Part shown: in pieces, positions 49,848 to 61,844 of the stretch
How the letters are laid out: every line of letters starts with the position of its first letter
Numbering within the stretch: the first letter of the stretch is position 1
Source of the DNA: Annulohypoxylon bovei var. microspora
Lineage: Eukaryota; Ascomycota; Sordariomycetes; Xylariales; Hypoxylaceae
DNA length: 64,000 nucleotides
Assembly: GCA_022836615.1 (NCBI GenBank)
Contig: MU405365.1
Span: 1-64,000, forward strand
Reading direction: 5' to 3'
Translations under genes and position numbers: made by a program
The notes under the pieces: generated by a model
Told to the model about the DNA's origin: nothing
What the model saw: the letters and a program-made list of their open reading frames with translations, nothing else
Database searches by the model: none

Positions 49848-51538
49848 TAATCTAATAAATGGGTGTTAAATGATGAATACACGTTTCCCCTTTTTTAATG
49901 CCTTGTATTTAAGTTTTGTGACGTCTTTAAGCGCTCGTTTAATAAAAGTAAGAATACGAATGGATTGAAACAAAACAAGAGATAACTGCAAGTGGCCTTG
50001 TTTTCGAGATGCAAAATTGGAAAATCCATGGATGCAACTTTGTTACTCGCTTGAGATTCTGCATTCTTTTACCACTTCATGCACGACATATTTCCGATGA
50101 AATGTTTGATGCTGATTCGTACAAGACGGGAATTTCGTTTCGAGTAAAAACTTTTTAACTTCTTCTAGAATTTATATTTTGTACGTGCTGTGTGTTACGT
50201 TTCGCGAAGTGCATTATCTCGATAACTTGCAAACCTCGAGTTACATTCATACATATGTACTTATCTACTACGTACATATAATAATAAGAATAATATTTCA
50301 ATTACGCCGGTAATGTTCGGTCGTGGACCCCTTAAAGTTTCCTTACCCCTGACTTCCCCTGTCAAACCAAGCCTTTATTGGCTAATGAATAGGTGTGGTT
50401 CCTGGATAACTGGGGAACGATAGGAAAGAAGTTAAAAACCATACTTCTTTAGGACTAGGGTTGAAAGATCACTGAAAGACGCTAATATAAATACGGTAGT
50501 TGGTAAGAGTTTTATTCAACCGTATGAATCTTATTATTGAAGTGAAACTTGAACATAGTAAAAGTTTAAGGATCTTTTAACTTCATACTAGGCATTTCAT
50601 CATTCCACTATTTTAGTTTCCGAAACAAAAAGTGTCGGTTCACCTATCTTCACCATGTTAATAGTTCATATATTTTTTACTGTATGTGAATTCTTTTCGG
50701 TGAGGCCGGGCTCTTGGAATTTGCTTCTTACATTTCTTACATTTCTCGTACTTTTCGTACTTTTCGTGCTTCTCAAGCTTTTCAAGCTTTTCATGCCTTT
50801 TCATTTAGACCTTGCTTTATGTTTCATACATATTAATCCTGTGCCTAAGACGTTTGTCGATTATCACGAGGTGTTTCATGAAATATATGCACTCCCTACT
50901 TAAGCTACATTAACGACCCGCACAAGCCACGCACACACGTTGCACAACCTTACAACGACACAGACATCCCCCATCCATCAGACATCGTATCCCAGCACTC
51001 GTAAGCCAAGAATTGCGGCTCTTTTAATCCGCATGTGATGGCAGCGGATGTTAATGGCTTAGATGTATGTCAATGGAGGTGGCTGGTTCTTTTACACGGT
51101 TTCGAGAAAATGTCAGGATCATATCATCGGACATTATTAAGACTAGATGGCTTCATTATTAAAGATGTTATTAACAAGGTTACATGTAAGTGAAGGTTAT
51201 ACATTCATATATTCAATTGGACATACAATAAAGTTTACGCAAAGTGTATTATTTTATACAGTTTAAGCGAGAATGATTATTACTTACTTACCTAAATAGG
51301 TACAAGGAAAAAGACGATTAAAAGGTCACGCTAAAATATAACGGTTCCGATCCCCCCACCTTCTATTTCCACACAATTCTCTTAATGTAAGTACACCAAC
51401 CTTGGGAAGTTTCTACTCTGCTACTGTAATAAGAGATTTGGAAGTTCTGAACTACATACAAAGCTCCAATTCTTAACATCCTATCCATTAAATAAACTAT
51501 TACGCAGCAATAAAATGAATTTTATTACCGTGACTATG
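49848..51538. other. Gene-poor spacer with 9-bp minisatellite
   Basis: The only structured part is an array with 9-bp period at about 50,728-50,801 (TTACATTTC, TCGTACTTT, TCAAGCTTT type units). It gives an 82-codon hydrophobic frame (50,655-50,903) that I attribute to the repeat. The rest has no supported gene. Confidence 0.6.
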
Positions 51539-51752
51539 CAGAATGGCGTCAAAATAAACGGAGCATGTGTTAATGTCATTGTATTAGACTGTGTGCTGAT
51601 CTATCCTATCATTACCTAATTAGCTTTGACCGTTATTCAAAATACGTGTAAGTTACTTAAATAAGTACTCCAAGGGATAATTTAGACCACAGTGCAATAT
51701 AGTAAGATTAGCACATGCCCGCACATGCTTCATTTATTTTGACGCCATTTTA
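51539..51752. mobile_element. Short MITE, 214 bp
   Basis: Inverted ends CAGAATGGCGTCAAAATAAA... and the reverse of ...TTTATTTTGACGCCATTTTA, about 31 bp long, ending in AGCATGTG on both arms. The differences between arms are C/T and G/A transitions. CTATG lies directly outside both ends (51,534-51,538 and 51,753-51,757) as possible target duplication. No coding capacity. Confidence 0.65.
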
Positions 51753-53572
51753 CTATGTGATAACTAAACCGCCAATCCAAGATCCCGGCACTGACTGGCA
51801 TTGGCACAAGTACGGTACACACCATCATTTTAATAATTACTTATCTTCATTGGCTTAAAGAAGAAAAGAAGGGAGATAAAACAAAAGAAAAAAAGAATTA
51901 TAACACCACTTTTCCTTGCTTGTCCCTACTTGCATCCTATCCTATTTTCTTTCCCATTCTTATTCCCATTTTTTTTCTTACGCGGGTTATGACGAATAGA
52001 TTGAGCAAAGTCATCCCTTTCGAGTTCCTTTGATTCCGAATTGACAATTGCTTCTTTTACTTATTCGATTTTTAATTGACTCAGGTAATTTATTCAATTA
52101 TTATTATTGGTTCCCTATGTCATTGAATAATTAATGAATACTCGTCGGTCAGGACCTTTTCCCTTGGTGGTGATATCTTGAGAATCGCCTCTTTACGGTA
52201 ATTGTATCGTTATTCAACTAGCGTCTCCACTCTTGGGCGAGTCGTTTCCGGTTTAATCGATAGCGTTGAACCGTCTATTCTATTTTTGTACATACAGCCG
52301 AGTATCCAACCGGATTTGATTTTATCTAGTAGCAGTATCATTTTTTTCTATCACGGTGGTACCTACTACTACTTCGCTACTTCGCTACTACGCTACTACA
52401 CTTAATTCACCTACCATAAACTTTAATATCGCTACGCTATTATTATTCGAGCCAAATCCATTCAATCCCGCAAAATATCTAGACAAGATTTTTTATTTTT
52501 CCCTCCCCTTTTTTTGTACACCACACCCAATACACACACCACATCTCACACCACACACCCATACCCATACCCATACCCTTAACCATAACCCATAAACCCA
52601 TACCCCCGACCGAACACACGCCTTGCGCCCTGTCGCAGTTTTAGAGACCTAGTCCAGTTCTTTTGAGCGCCGAACCCTTCTTTTCTTCGCCTTCTTCGTC
52701 TTAATCAATTAAGACGATTTCCAATCAATTCCCGTGCAACATCTTAACACGACCTCTTTTTGGGGGCCTATGTCTTGACGAAGTTTCCATATCCGTGTGT
52801 GCGACTTAATTCTCTACCAATTCTGCGGCTACTTCTGTCGCAACGCAACGACGCGCAACCCTCTTGTTTCCCGCCCAAACGGCCTTATGTTGTCCAACCC
52901 TCCAACCTTCATTTACACCCCGAGCCAACATTGACGATATAATTGAAAACAAGACACGATCGGATTTTCCTTAATTGGTCACAGACAATCTGGTGTTTGA
53001 TCTTTAATCGCGACAGATTCACGGCTACTAATTCAACGTATTTCTATACTGTTGACTAATTAAAACACGACAACCGAAAACGACTTTTTTTTTTGTCTCC
53101 CTTGCGGGAACAATCCGAGTCAGACAGACCTCATTCAGTATTCGACGGACCTAAACTTTTCTTGTTTAACCCACGCTGACACTGGCGCTCGCTGGCCCGT
53201 TGTGCCGACATTGACCCCGATTGAAGAACAAATCATCTCGGATATACGCTTATAATATATACATTCAACAATTCATTACGAACCTGCACGACGCAAACCG
53301 ACGAGACGATTTCCTCTTTTCCCCTCTCGACTGCTTTTTATCGTCGCTTCATGTAAAGTATAATTACCTAACCGAGACTCGATAGACCAGAAACATTAAG
53401 CGATTTCGGTTCGATACGGATTAATCCAATTGCGCAATACAGGATTGTCTTGGTTTTGTAATGATCGCAATTCGCCGTCGCGCCTAGCTCACTACTATAG
53501 TGTTAACAAGTTTAACAAGCGTCTATTGAAACGACCACATTAAGATTAAATATAGTATTTCGCACTCAAAAC
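51753..53572. promoter_or_regulatory. Long 5' region of the RasGAP locus
   Basis: Pyrimidine-rich flank typical of constitutive fungal genes. It contains CA-rich and CCCATA tandem units at 52,520-52,605, several short frames of 60-80 codons and repeated TTTTCTT tracts. No separate gene is supported. The length (about 1.8 kb to the MITE) fits a long leader of a regulatory gene. Confidence 0.5.
52556..52606. repeat. CCCATA simple tandem repeat
   Basis: ACCCATACCCATACCCATAC followed by degenerate CCCTTAACCATAACCC. It resembles but does not equal the CCCTAA telomere unit. Confidence 0.7.
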
Positions 53573-56148
53573 ATGTCAGTCATGCTACAAACACCTTCTA
53601 GGGCATCGACAGCCTCGTCTTCCTCATTCCAACCGATTTCTCGACAAAACACCATGTCTTCATACGAAGGTTCGCGCTCGGCGCGTCAGTTTAAGAGATA
53701 CTTTATGTCGGCTTTGTACTTGTCTATGTCGGCGAACGAGTCGGATCTAGAAATTAAAGATGATTTGGCAAAAGGTAAAGAGTTTATCATTAATAAATAT
53801 CTTTGTAGGGTGTTTGGGACTAATGTTAACGGCGAACTACAGCTCAAAAAATATTGCGCGAGTTAAAGTCCAAAATTTCCTCGCAGTCTAAGAAGAATTT
53901 CGTCCTTGAAAAGGATGTTCGGTACCTCGATTCCCGAATTACTCTACTGATTCAAAACCGGATGGCTTTGGAAGAGGTTTGTTGATTCCCTTCCTGCATA
54001 TAACTTTAAACGACTAAATCAATCATTAGCAAAACGAAGTAGCGAGCCATCTCGAAGACGCGACCGATTTACAGGAAGGCGCGTTTCCTAACGACGACAA
54101 AACGTAGAAATACGGCAATTTCATGTTCCTATTGCAGTCCGAACCTAGGCACATAGCTCATCTCTGTAAGCTAGTGTCGATGTCTGAGATTGACTTTCTG
54201 CTGCAGACCGTCATGTTCATTATTTACGGGAATCAATATGAAAGTCGAGAAGAACATCTCCTTTTAACTATGTTCCAGGTATGTTTTCCTATGTTTTTAT
54301 ATATAACATAGTGCATAGTGGCAGAGCTGACATCTTTCAGTCCGTTTTAACCTATTAATTTGATACGACCCCGGAATATTCCTCCCTTCTCCGAGCAAAT
54401 ACGCCGGTTTCCCGTATGATGATTACCTACACTAGGCGTGGACCGGGGCAAAGCTTTTTGCGAACAATCCTAGCTTAAAGAATCAATAGCTTGATTAAAT
54501 TAACGGATCTGGACCTCGAAATCAACCCCTTGAAGGTCTATGAACGCATATGTCAACAAATCGAAGAGGATACCGGTAGTCTCCCGGCAAGTCTTCCTAG
54601 GGGCATCACGGGAGAGCAAGCTGCCGAAAACCTCCAGGTGCAGGCTATCATCGAGCCTCGGTTAACAATGCTCACGGAAATTGCTAACGGCTTCCTGGCC
54701 ACAATTATCGAGGGGCTCGAGGAAGCCCCCTACGGTATCCGATGGATATGCAAGCAGATTCGAAGTTTGACGAAGCGGAAGTATCCTGATGCGAATGACC
54801 AAGTCATCTGCACGCTGATTGGAGGCTTTTTCTTCCTTCGTTTCATCAATCCCGCCATCGTCACACCCAAATCGTACATGCTCATCGACGGAGCGCCCTC
54901 CGAACGACCCCGGCGCACCCTGACACTAGTTGCTAAGATGTTGCAAAACTTGGCTAATAAGCCATCGTATGCCAAAGAACCATACATGGCGAAGTTGCAG
55001 CCGTTCATCCAACAGAACAAGGACCGTGTCAACAAGTTTATGCTCGACCTTTGTGAGGTTCAAGACTTCTACGAGAGTCTCGAGATGGACAATTATGTCG
55101 CACTTTCAAAGAAGGACCTTGAGCTTTCTATCACGCTGAACGAGATATACGCCATGCATGCGCTGATCGAGAAGCATACTGGGGAACTCTGTAAGGACGA
55201 GAACTCTCACCTGTCTCAGATCATAACGGAGCTAGGCCACGCACCTGCGCAGGTACCTCGGAAAGAAAACAAAGCCATCAACCTTCCTCTATTCAGTCGA
55301 TGGGAGACCGCCATAGATGATTTAACGGCTGCCTTGGACATTACGCAGGAGGAAGTCTACTTCATGGAAGCTAAATCTATCTTCGTACAGGTCATGCGAT
55401 CCATCCCCGCGAGTAGTTCGGTTTCTCGGCGCCCATTACGTCTGGAGAGAATTGCCGATGCAGCAGCCACGTCGAGAAACGATGCGGTCATGGTTCGGAA
55501 AGGTATTCGGGCAATGGAATTGCTTAGTCAACTACAGGAGATGAAAGTTATCGACAAGTCTGACCAATTCAGCCTCCTAAGGGATGAGGTTGAACAAGAG
55601 TTACAGCACCTAGGGTCTTTGAAGGATGGCGTCATTATAGAGACCGCTAAGCTCGAAGAAGTATATAAGACGATTAGGGATCACAACTCGTACCTTGTCG
55701 GCCAATTGGAGACGTACAAGAGCTATCTCCATAACGTACGAAGCCAGTCCGAGGGCACGAGGCGGAAGCAGCAGAAACAGCAAGTTCTCGGCCCGTACAA
55801 GTTTACCCACCAGCAGCTTGAAAAGGAGGGTGTCATTCAGAAGAGCAATGTTCCTGATAACAGAAGGGCAAACATCTACTTCAATTTCACCAGTCCTTTA
55901 CCGGGAACTTTCGTAATCTCACTTCATTACAAAGGTAAGCTAAACAGAATACTCCTAGTATGTCTCTATCTGCTAACCACTATACAGGACGCAATCGGGG
56001 ACTCCTAGAGCTTGATCTTAAGCTCGACGACTTACTAGAAATGCAGAAGGATAATCAAGACGATTTAGACCTCGAATACGTACAGTTCAATGTCACGAAG
56101 GTACTAGCCTTGTTAAACAAGCGCTTTGCCAGAAAGAAGGGCTGGTGA
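53573..56148 (+). pseudogene. RasGAP (GapA/Sar1-like) with three in-frame stops
   Basis: A Ras GTPase-activating protein, normally about 780 residues: RasGAP domain plus RasGAP C-terminal domain, which switches Ras off at the membrane. Exons by splice motif and phase are 53,573-53,774, 53,843-53,976, 54,030-54,278, 54,341-55,934 and 55,988-56,148 (2,340 nt, 780 codons). Protein similarity runs unbroken through all five exons, including LLRANT (arginine-finger region) and FLRFINPAIVTPKS. Yet codons 138 (TAG, 54,105), 201 (TAA, 54,356) and 241 (TAA, 54,476) are stops. The first two stand where Gln is expected (DDKT-stop-KYGN, VLTY-stop-FD), so a single CpA to TpA change explains each. Several substitutions nearby are also C to T or G to A in type. 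All splice sites are kept. A 505-codon frame after the third stop is intact. A functional copy elsewhere is likely. Confidence 0.8.
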
Positions 56149-57145
56149 TCAGAAGGCACCAGCATTTAGGAAGCATTCTCGAGCCTCTCTCGCTCGTTCA
56201 CCAACCAGCAGCTTGCACCACGTTTGTTTCTAGGACCTTGCACGGCGTTTACGGCTGATTACGACTTGATACCATTTTCTTTTGCTATACCAGAGTGTTG
56301 CACTCATTTCAGATGAAATTTGCGTCGCAAGGTGCTTTTTGGCACACTAAGGTGCTCCGGGCGCCAACTACACAAGACCTAATACCGGTCGAGCCGCTTT
56401 TGATGGCTAAAAACGGCTGGCCTTACTGGAGCCAATCACGTCGGCCGATGAGTTAGACAGGCGGTCTTGAATCAGTCTCTTGGCCCACGCACGAATTACC
56501 ATTGTTGGGGACGTTTTGCTACCATCCTTATTTATTATTGTCGCAATACGTTTCGTGTCGTATAATGTCATAGGCGGTCTAGTCAGTCGAGTTTCCCGAA
56601 TAACGCACATTGGCTTTTCCTTTGGGGTTTTTAATGGACGGCAGCAAGGTCTCGTGTGATTCCGACGATACAGTTTCATAGGAGTCTAGTAAGGGGAGAT
56701 GATGAAGGGCGTTTATATCTAGGTTGTCGAACGTTCGTCAAATGACGACAGGGTCTGAATGGGTATTCAGCGGAGGGTTTCCCGTTAGTCTATATTGCTT
56801 GGCTGTTGTTACTTCGGCTGGTCCGGCGGCTTTTGTCATGCTATTTCAGAAGTGTTCATTTTCCTCGAGCTTCTGAGCAGGGATTGGGTGATGTAGCATT
56901 TAGTACGGAGGTATACATATATGAATCGAAGAGAGCCTTGACGTCAAGTTTGGCTGATAGAGGGAGTTGATGGACGTTATAATTGTCTCGAATGGTGACT
57001 TGTCGGGAATATCAACATTATCGGTTTATATGCGAGGTATGATATTGTATCCCAATTTCTCAATTTCGGTGTCCTAAATAATTACTATTCGTATAGGAAC
57101 ATGATTCATCGCCATCAACCTCCTAGCCATTCATACACAATCGAC
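56149..57145. other. Intergenic spacer between convergent loci
   Basis: 3' flank of the RasGAP locus and of the minus-strand galactanase. No supported gene; frames on both strands are incidental. Confidence 0.6.
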
Positions 57146-58683
57146 TTACTGAACAGGGACCACCAACCGATCAATATCAGGTCCCCACCCATCCCCAACA
57201 CCCTCAAACACAAACTCGTTATCACTCCCAGCCTTCAAATCCACGTTCAACGTGCTGCTCGACACGCTACTCCCCGTAGGCAAAAACGCGAGCTTCTGCG
57301 CCGCGCCCCCGTTGACGCGCACGTTTGCATACCGCGGCGAGCTGTCGCCGTTCACGTATTGCACCCGCACCGTGGTCCGCGCCGCCGCGTCGCTCCGCAG
57401 CCCCGTGAACGTCACCGTCCCCTTGTCCGGCCCGCCCACGTACCCCGCCGCCGTCGACCCCGAGCACGACCCGCAGCTTACGTTGCGCGTCGCGCCCCCG
57501 TACCCCGCCGCCTCGCCCTCGTAGCTGCTCTCGTCCGGCTTCGCGGCGCTGGCTGACGAGCTCGTCGTGTTGAGGCTGGGGACCCAGGACTCCGCGTTCG
57601 CCATCGTGACCGTAGTCCCCGAGATGGCGAGGGGCAGCCACACGTACGTCGACGCCATGAGGTTGCTGCTGACCCACCGGTCGCCGAGGTATATCGCGGC
57701 CGAGGGCCCGACCGGCAGCACGAAGTTCGTCTGCGAGGTGTACGTCTTGCTGCCGACGTCGGCGAAGGTCTTCCACGCGGACCACCCCGAGCTGAGCGAC
57801 GTCGACGTGCTGTACACGTTGTCGTTCGGGTCCCAGCCCGTGAGCTTCGACCCGAACATGTAGTAGACGCCGTCCTGCTTCAGCAGGGCCGGGGCCTCGA
57901 TGCTGTCGCTCCACAGGTACGTGCTCGACGCTACCGTGAGGTAGTCGTCCGACAGGCGGTCGATGCGCAGCCCGTTCTGGCGGTCCTCGGTCAGCAGGTA
58001 GCCGGCGCCGTCGTCGTCGGCGAACAGGCCCATGTCGCGCGACTGGAAGCCGAGCGGCTGGAACGAGCCGATATAGGTGTACGTCCCGCACACGGAGTCC
58101 CCGGTCGCGACGCCGACCTTGGCCTCGCCGTAGCTCGACGAGTCGATGTGCATGTACAGCACGTACTTCTTCGTCGACGCGTTGTACAGCACCTTGGGCC
58201 GCTCGACCACCCGGCTCGGGCCCAGGTCGCCCGAGCTCGTGCGCGAGAGCAGCGCCCCGACGTACGTCCACTGCACGAGGTCGGGCGACGAGTAGCAGTT
58301 GACGTTCTGGAAGGCGCTGCCGTTCGTCTTGTCCTCGCCGATCAGGTAGTATAGCGAGTCTACTTGGATCACGCCGGCGCCGTGGGCTTGCAGGTGCTCG
58401 CCGTTAGACTGGGTGCGTGGAGGGGTTAGTGGTGGTGTACGATTGGTTGGATTAGGGGGTGGCGTTGGGATTTGAAAGGGGGTTGGTGGGAGGAAAAGGG
58501 GCTTGTTCCCGGGTAGGTTGAATCGGACTTAGTAAGCTAGTGGCTCGTTGATGACTAGTTGATGACTAAGCTGTGCAATTGAAAATGACCCACCGTAGTC
58601 CATGTTCCCCCTGGTACAACCTGCAAACTCGCGTTCGCCAACGGCGACAGAGCCGCAAGGAGTGCCACGCTGGAAAAATGCAT
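57146..58683 (-). CDS. Exo-beta-1,3-galactanase, GH43_24 with CBM35-like module
   Basis: Secreted enzyme releasing galactose from the beta-1,3-galactan backbone of arabinogalactan proteins. Exon 1 is 58,683-58,594 (signal peptide MHFSSVALLAALSPLANA). A 185-bp intron (GTGGGT...CCCAG) is followed by exon 2, 58,408-57,146, giving 450 residues. The five-bladed propeller covers about residues 31-300. Glu99 (ERPKV), Glu201 (IEAP) and Gln256 (SQTNF) match in spacing the Glu/Glu/Gln set described for the Phanerochaete Pc1,3Gal43A enzyme, a subfamily lacking the usual catalytic base. A Ser/Ala linker leads to a C-terminal beta-sandwich (about 320-450, from YEGEAAGYGG) like CBM35, which binds galactan. 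The coding part is strikingly GC-rich in third positions compared with its neighbours, so codon bias for high expression or a different origin are both possible. Confidence 0.9.
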
Positions 58684-60427
58684 CTTGAAATTTCAATCGC
58701 CGAATCACCCAGCCTAAGTTCGCGTGCGGGATCTACGACGCATTTCGATTGAACGCGCGACGGCGGCGAACTGGACCATTCATATAATGACAGAAAAGCC
58801 AGGGGGTAGCAGCTCTCGCCCGCTGTAGGGACGCAATATGGATATCCGGATTTCTGGGGCAAGATCTCCCGCCGGCATAAATTGCAATCAATACGAGTCG
58901 AGTCGAGACCCGAGCCCGGCAAAGCGCGCCAACGACGGCTCGTGCCTTACCTGCATGCGAGCGGGTGAGCTCCATGGGTCGGGTCCACGCTCGAAAGTTT
59001 CTCCTTCGAGAAAATGAGGACGATGCTACGTTAAGGGCCTTCTTGTTTTTATTAAACTATTCTTGGTATTATTTCTAACGGGGGGTTTGTCTAATACCAG
59101 CGCTCTGGTTTTAGCGGTTCCGCTGCTGTGGCGGCTGCAAAGGCGGCTAAAGTCGAACTTCGACGTTGCTCATATCCTATCTTCTCGTGTGTAAGGTTAG
59201 TGGGGGCCATATAAACATCAGTCGATCAAGAAACCAGGATGCCAAGACGTTGCAGCCAAGTTATGGTACTGGTCACACTTTTTGTGGAATTAGGAAGGTA
59301 GCATGAAGTTTAGAAACTCCACCAATCTAAGCACGCATGACTTCCAGTCCGCTTTCAATATCCTTTAATAAATATGTCTCACACAAGTTATTGAATGATA
59401 ACCTAAATTTAAGACATACTTTTAAAACTAACTAGTACGTTATGTATCGCGAAGGTAAGTCTCAACGTCTCTGTTTATAAGTACCTAGTTACAAAGTGCG
59501 TACGAAAATCCGAACATTCCTTTTAACGGTTAACTACTTGTGGTTAAACTCATGTCCTTAGAGTAATGTTTAATAATAAAACAAACAACATTAAACACTG
59601 AGTGTCTTGTACTATATGCTTGACCCGGATCGTGTTCGAGTCACATTCTAATTCTAATGACGAGACTTTAACTGGCTAATTTCAACGGGAAAGGAAAAAT
59701 AGTGAATTAATCATAAGAAACTTAAGCTATTACCTGAGGAACATTCAACCTTAGGAACTAAATATAACGAATTAGTGTTAAAGTTTAAGATCTATATAAT
59801 GATAACTAATAATTATTATAATGAATGAAAATATTACAAAACAAGCATCGTTGATCCTTTTATGCTTTTTTAAGACAGATTACAATGGAATAATAAACAT
59901 GCGGTGAGATAAAAACTTAGGATTACCAATTTAATATGTGTACCTACGAAATCAAGTCCTCCTTATTTTAACTACCCAAGAAATCTGAATTTTCAATATC
60001 AACGTAAGTACCTAGGTAGCCTTAATAAAAAAATAATTTATACTGGTGAATGAAACGAAATACAAGGTACGTCGTCGACTTAAAGTTTCCTATCCTATGA
60101 TATAATATGCCTTCTCATCCATCTAATGTATCTTGATTATCCCAATCAAGTTGGTCATAACCACGTAAAGTACAAGTGTCGATTCATTGAATCATCCAAA
60201 CCTAATAGAGTGTAACCTGTGATAACGACACTATGACTAAGACTTGTTTGCTACAAGTCACGACTGCTAAAACAGTATAATTATTGGGAGTGAAATTCTT
60301 GTCCCTATGTACCTACTCTTCAAATCTTCTTTCGAGAAGAAACCTAAGAATCATAAGTATAATACGAGAAACTCAAACTTCATCAAATATCTCCCTATAT
60401 GGACATTTAAACTAGAAATTGCTAGCT
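58684..60427. other. Intergenic spacer
   Basis: The first 300 bp (promoter of the galactanase) are GC-rich; the remainder turns AT-rich. GTACCTAGGTAGCC lies at 60,008. No gene is supported. A frame at 60,307-60,651 overlaps the start of the next gene out of phase and is rejected. Confidence 0.6.
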
Positions 60428-61728
60428 ATGGCTGTGTTTGTATTTGTTACTTCTTGTCTAATGTTTGTCTCCAGCTTGCTTTCAATTGGCCTGCGTCTTT
60501 ATTCGAAAAATTTGACAAAAGCGGGCTTAGGCTGGGACGATGGACTTATCGTGGTTTCCGCAGTCATAACGGTTGCACTATTCGGGCTTTCAATCCACCG
60601 TATGTCGCTGGAACTTCCTTTTCGACACTTGTGGCCTTGCGAAATATCTAACAAGCTTCCTAGTATGGGATATAGGATGGAGTCGGGACTCGCTACAAGA
60701 CCTAGGCTATGACGAGCATACTATTCTCACCGTTAGTACCCATCAAGACTGATCTTTACGATATAATCTTTAATGAGCATATACTGATGATCACTCGATT
60801 AGCTTCTCCTTCTCTTCGAGGTTATGTATTTGCTAGCGATGTGTCTCGCAAAACTCAGCGCTGTTTACCTCTACGCGCGAATCTTTATACAAGACAAATT
60901 TCGATTAATGTGCAAGATTGCCGGAGCTATGGTAATACTCGTATACATAACAATGTTCGTGGAAGCTGTCACCATCTCAGACATCGCGATCGCCCTCTGG
61001 AAAGATCCCGTTATAGGGGCTCCGGCAAACATGCAAGCGGCCGACCTCGCCATTTCCATTTTGAACGTAGTGGGGAATCTAGCTATCCTCCTCATACCAA
61101 TACCCCCTATCTGGAAGTTGCAGATGAAGGTCAAGACGAAGATTAATTTAACTATCCTCTTTTGTCTTGGAATCTGGTAAGTCGATATTATAGCTAGAAA
61201 GAAACTTATTATTAAGGCCTAACACTGAATAGCGTCGCGGTGGTTTCCTGCATTCGCCTAAGCCTCGTGATACACCAAAATTATGGCCTGGACTCACTCA
61301 TCGCCTACGGCAGCCGCGACATGCATCTTCATGTTCTCGAGCCCGAACTAGCGATTTTTTCTCTTAGCCTCCCTGTCCTGCATCCCCTCTGGGTGAAGTT
61401 ACGTGAGAGATTCTATCGCACGGGAGAGCAGTCGCCTGATAACCATAAAATGAGAAATATGGCTCCTGTGAGCCGAGAAAACGAGAATGAGAGTCCCGTA
61501 AGCTGGAGGGATGTCATAGGAGGAGACAGCTCGAAGTACGATGTTTATATTTATGGAGGCACATCAAAATCGACAGCGACCAAAAAGGGTCAGTCTCCCA
61601 ATAGACAGAGGTCGAGGCCTAGTTTTGCTATGAGCCCTCATAAGCAGCCCAAGCCGCCGCAGCTCGCACATATCACAGTGGACAAGAGTTGGAGTGTTTC
61701 CTATGAATCGGCCTCGTTTATCCACTGA
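60428..61728 (+). CDS. Seven-helix rhodopsin-like integral membrane protein
   Basis: Fungal rhodopsin-fold membrane protein (the large family that includes PTH11-like and satratoxin-cluster SatP-like proteins). Four exons: 60,428-60,599, 60,664-60,731, 60,803-61,176 and 61,233-61,728. The introns are 64, 71 and 56 bp (GTATGT...CCTAG with CTAAC branch; GTTAGT...ATTAG; GTAAGT...ATAG), and phases agree, giving 369 residues. The family motif GLGWDDGLIVVSA is in helix 1-2. FEVMYLLAMCLAKLSAVYLYARIF, CLGICVAVVSCIRL and LEPELAIFSLSLPVLHPL mark later helices. A polar Ser/Lys-rich cytoplasmic tail follows. It lacks an extracellular CFEM domain. Surface sensing is a known role for some members; this one is unassigned. 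A short upstream exon extending the N-terminus cannot be excluded. Confidence 0.85.
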
Positions 61729-61844
61729 TGTTCTTTAGAAAGAAATCTAGCATCTGAACAGCATATTTTCGAGTTATTTTTATTTTATTGTAACTATTGA
61801 CTTGGAAGAAAGCTTGTGATCAAACCTAAGCCTACTATATTGAT

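Noticed and set aside
50655..50903. 82-codon hydrophobic frame
   Set aside because: Half of it is the 9-bp minisatellite, which produces Leu/Phe/Val-rich peptides by itself.
52556..52606. Possible interstitial telomere
   Set aside because: The unit is CCCATA, with only single degenerate CCCTTAACC-like words, so it is treated as a promoter simple repeat.
53573..56148. Stop-codon reassignment or RNA editing as explanation for the RasGAP stops
   Set aside because: Other genes in the window end at TAA/TAG/TGA normally. Known A-to-I editing in ascomycetes could turn TAG into TGG but cannot turn TAA into a sense codon by one edit, and Gln is the expected residue at the first two sites.
57267..58271. 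334-codon minus frame and other long frames overlapping the galactanase
   Set aside because: Shadow frames caused by high GC content; the GH43 frame has the family motifs.
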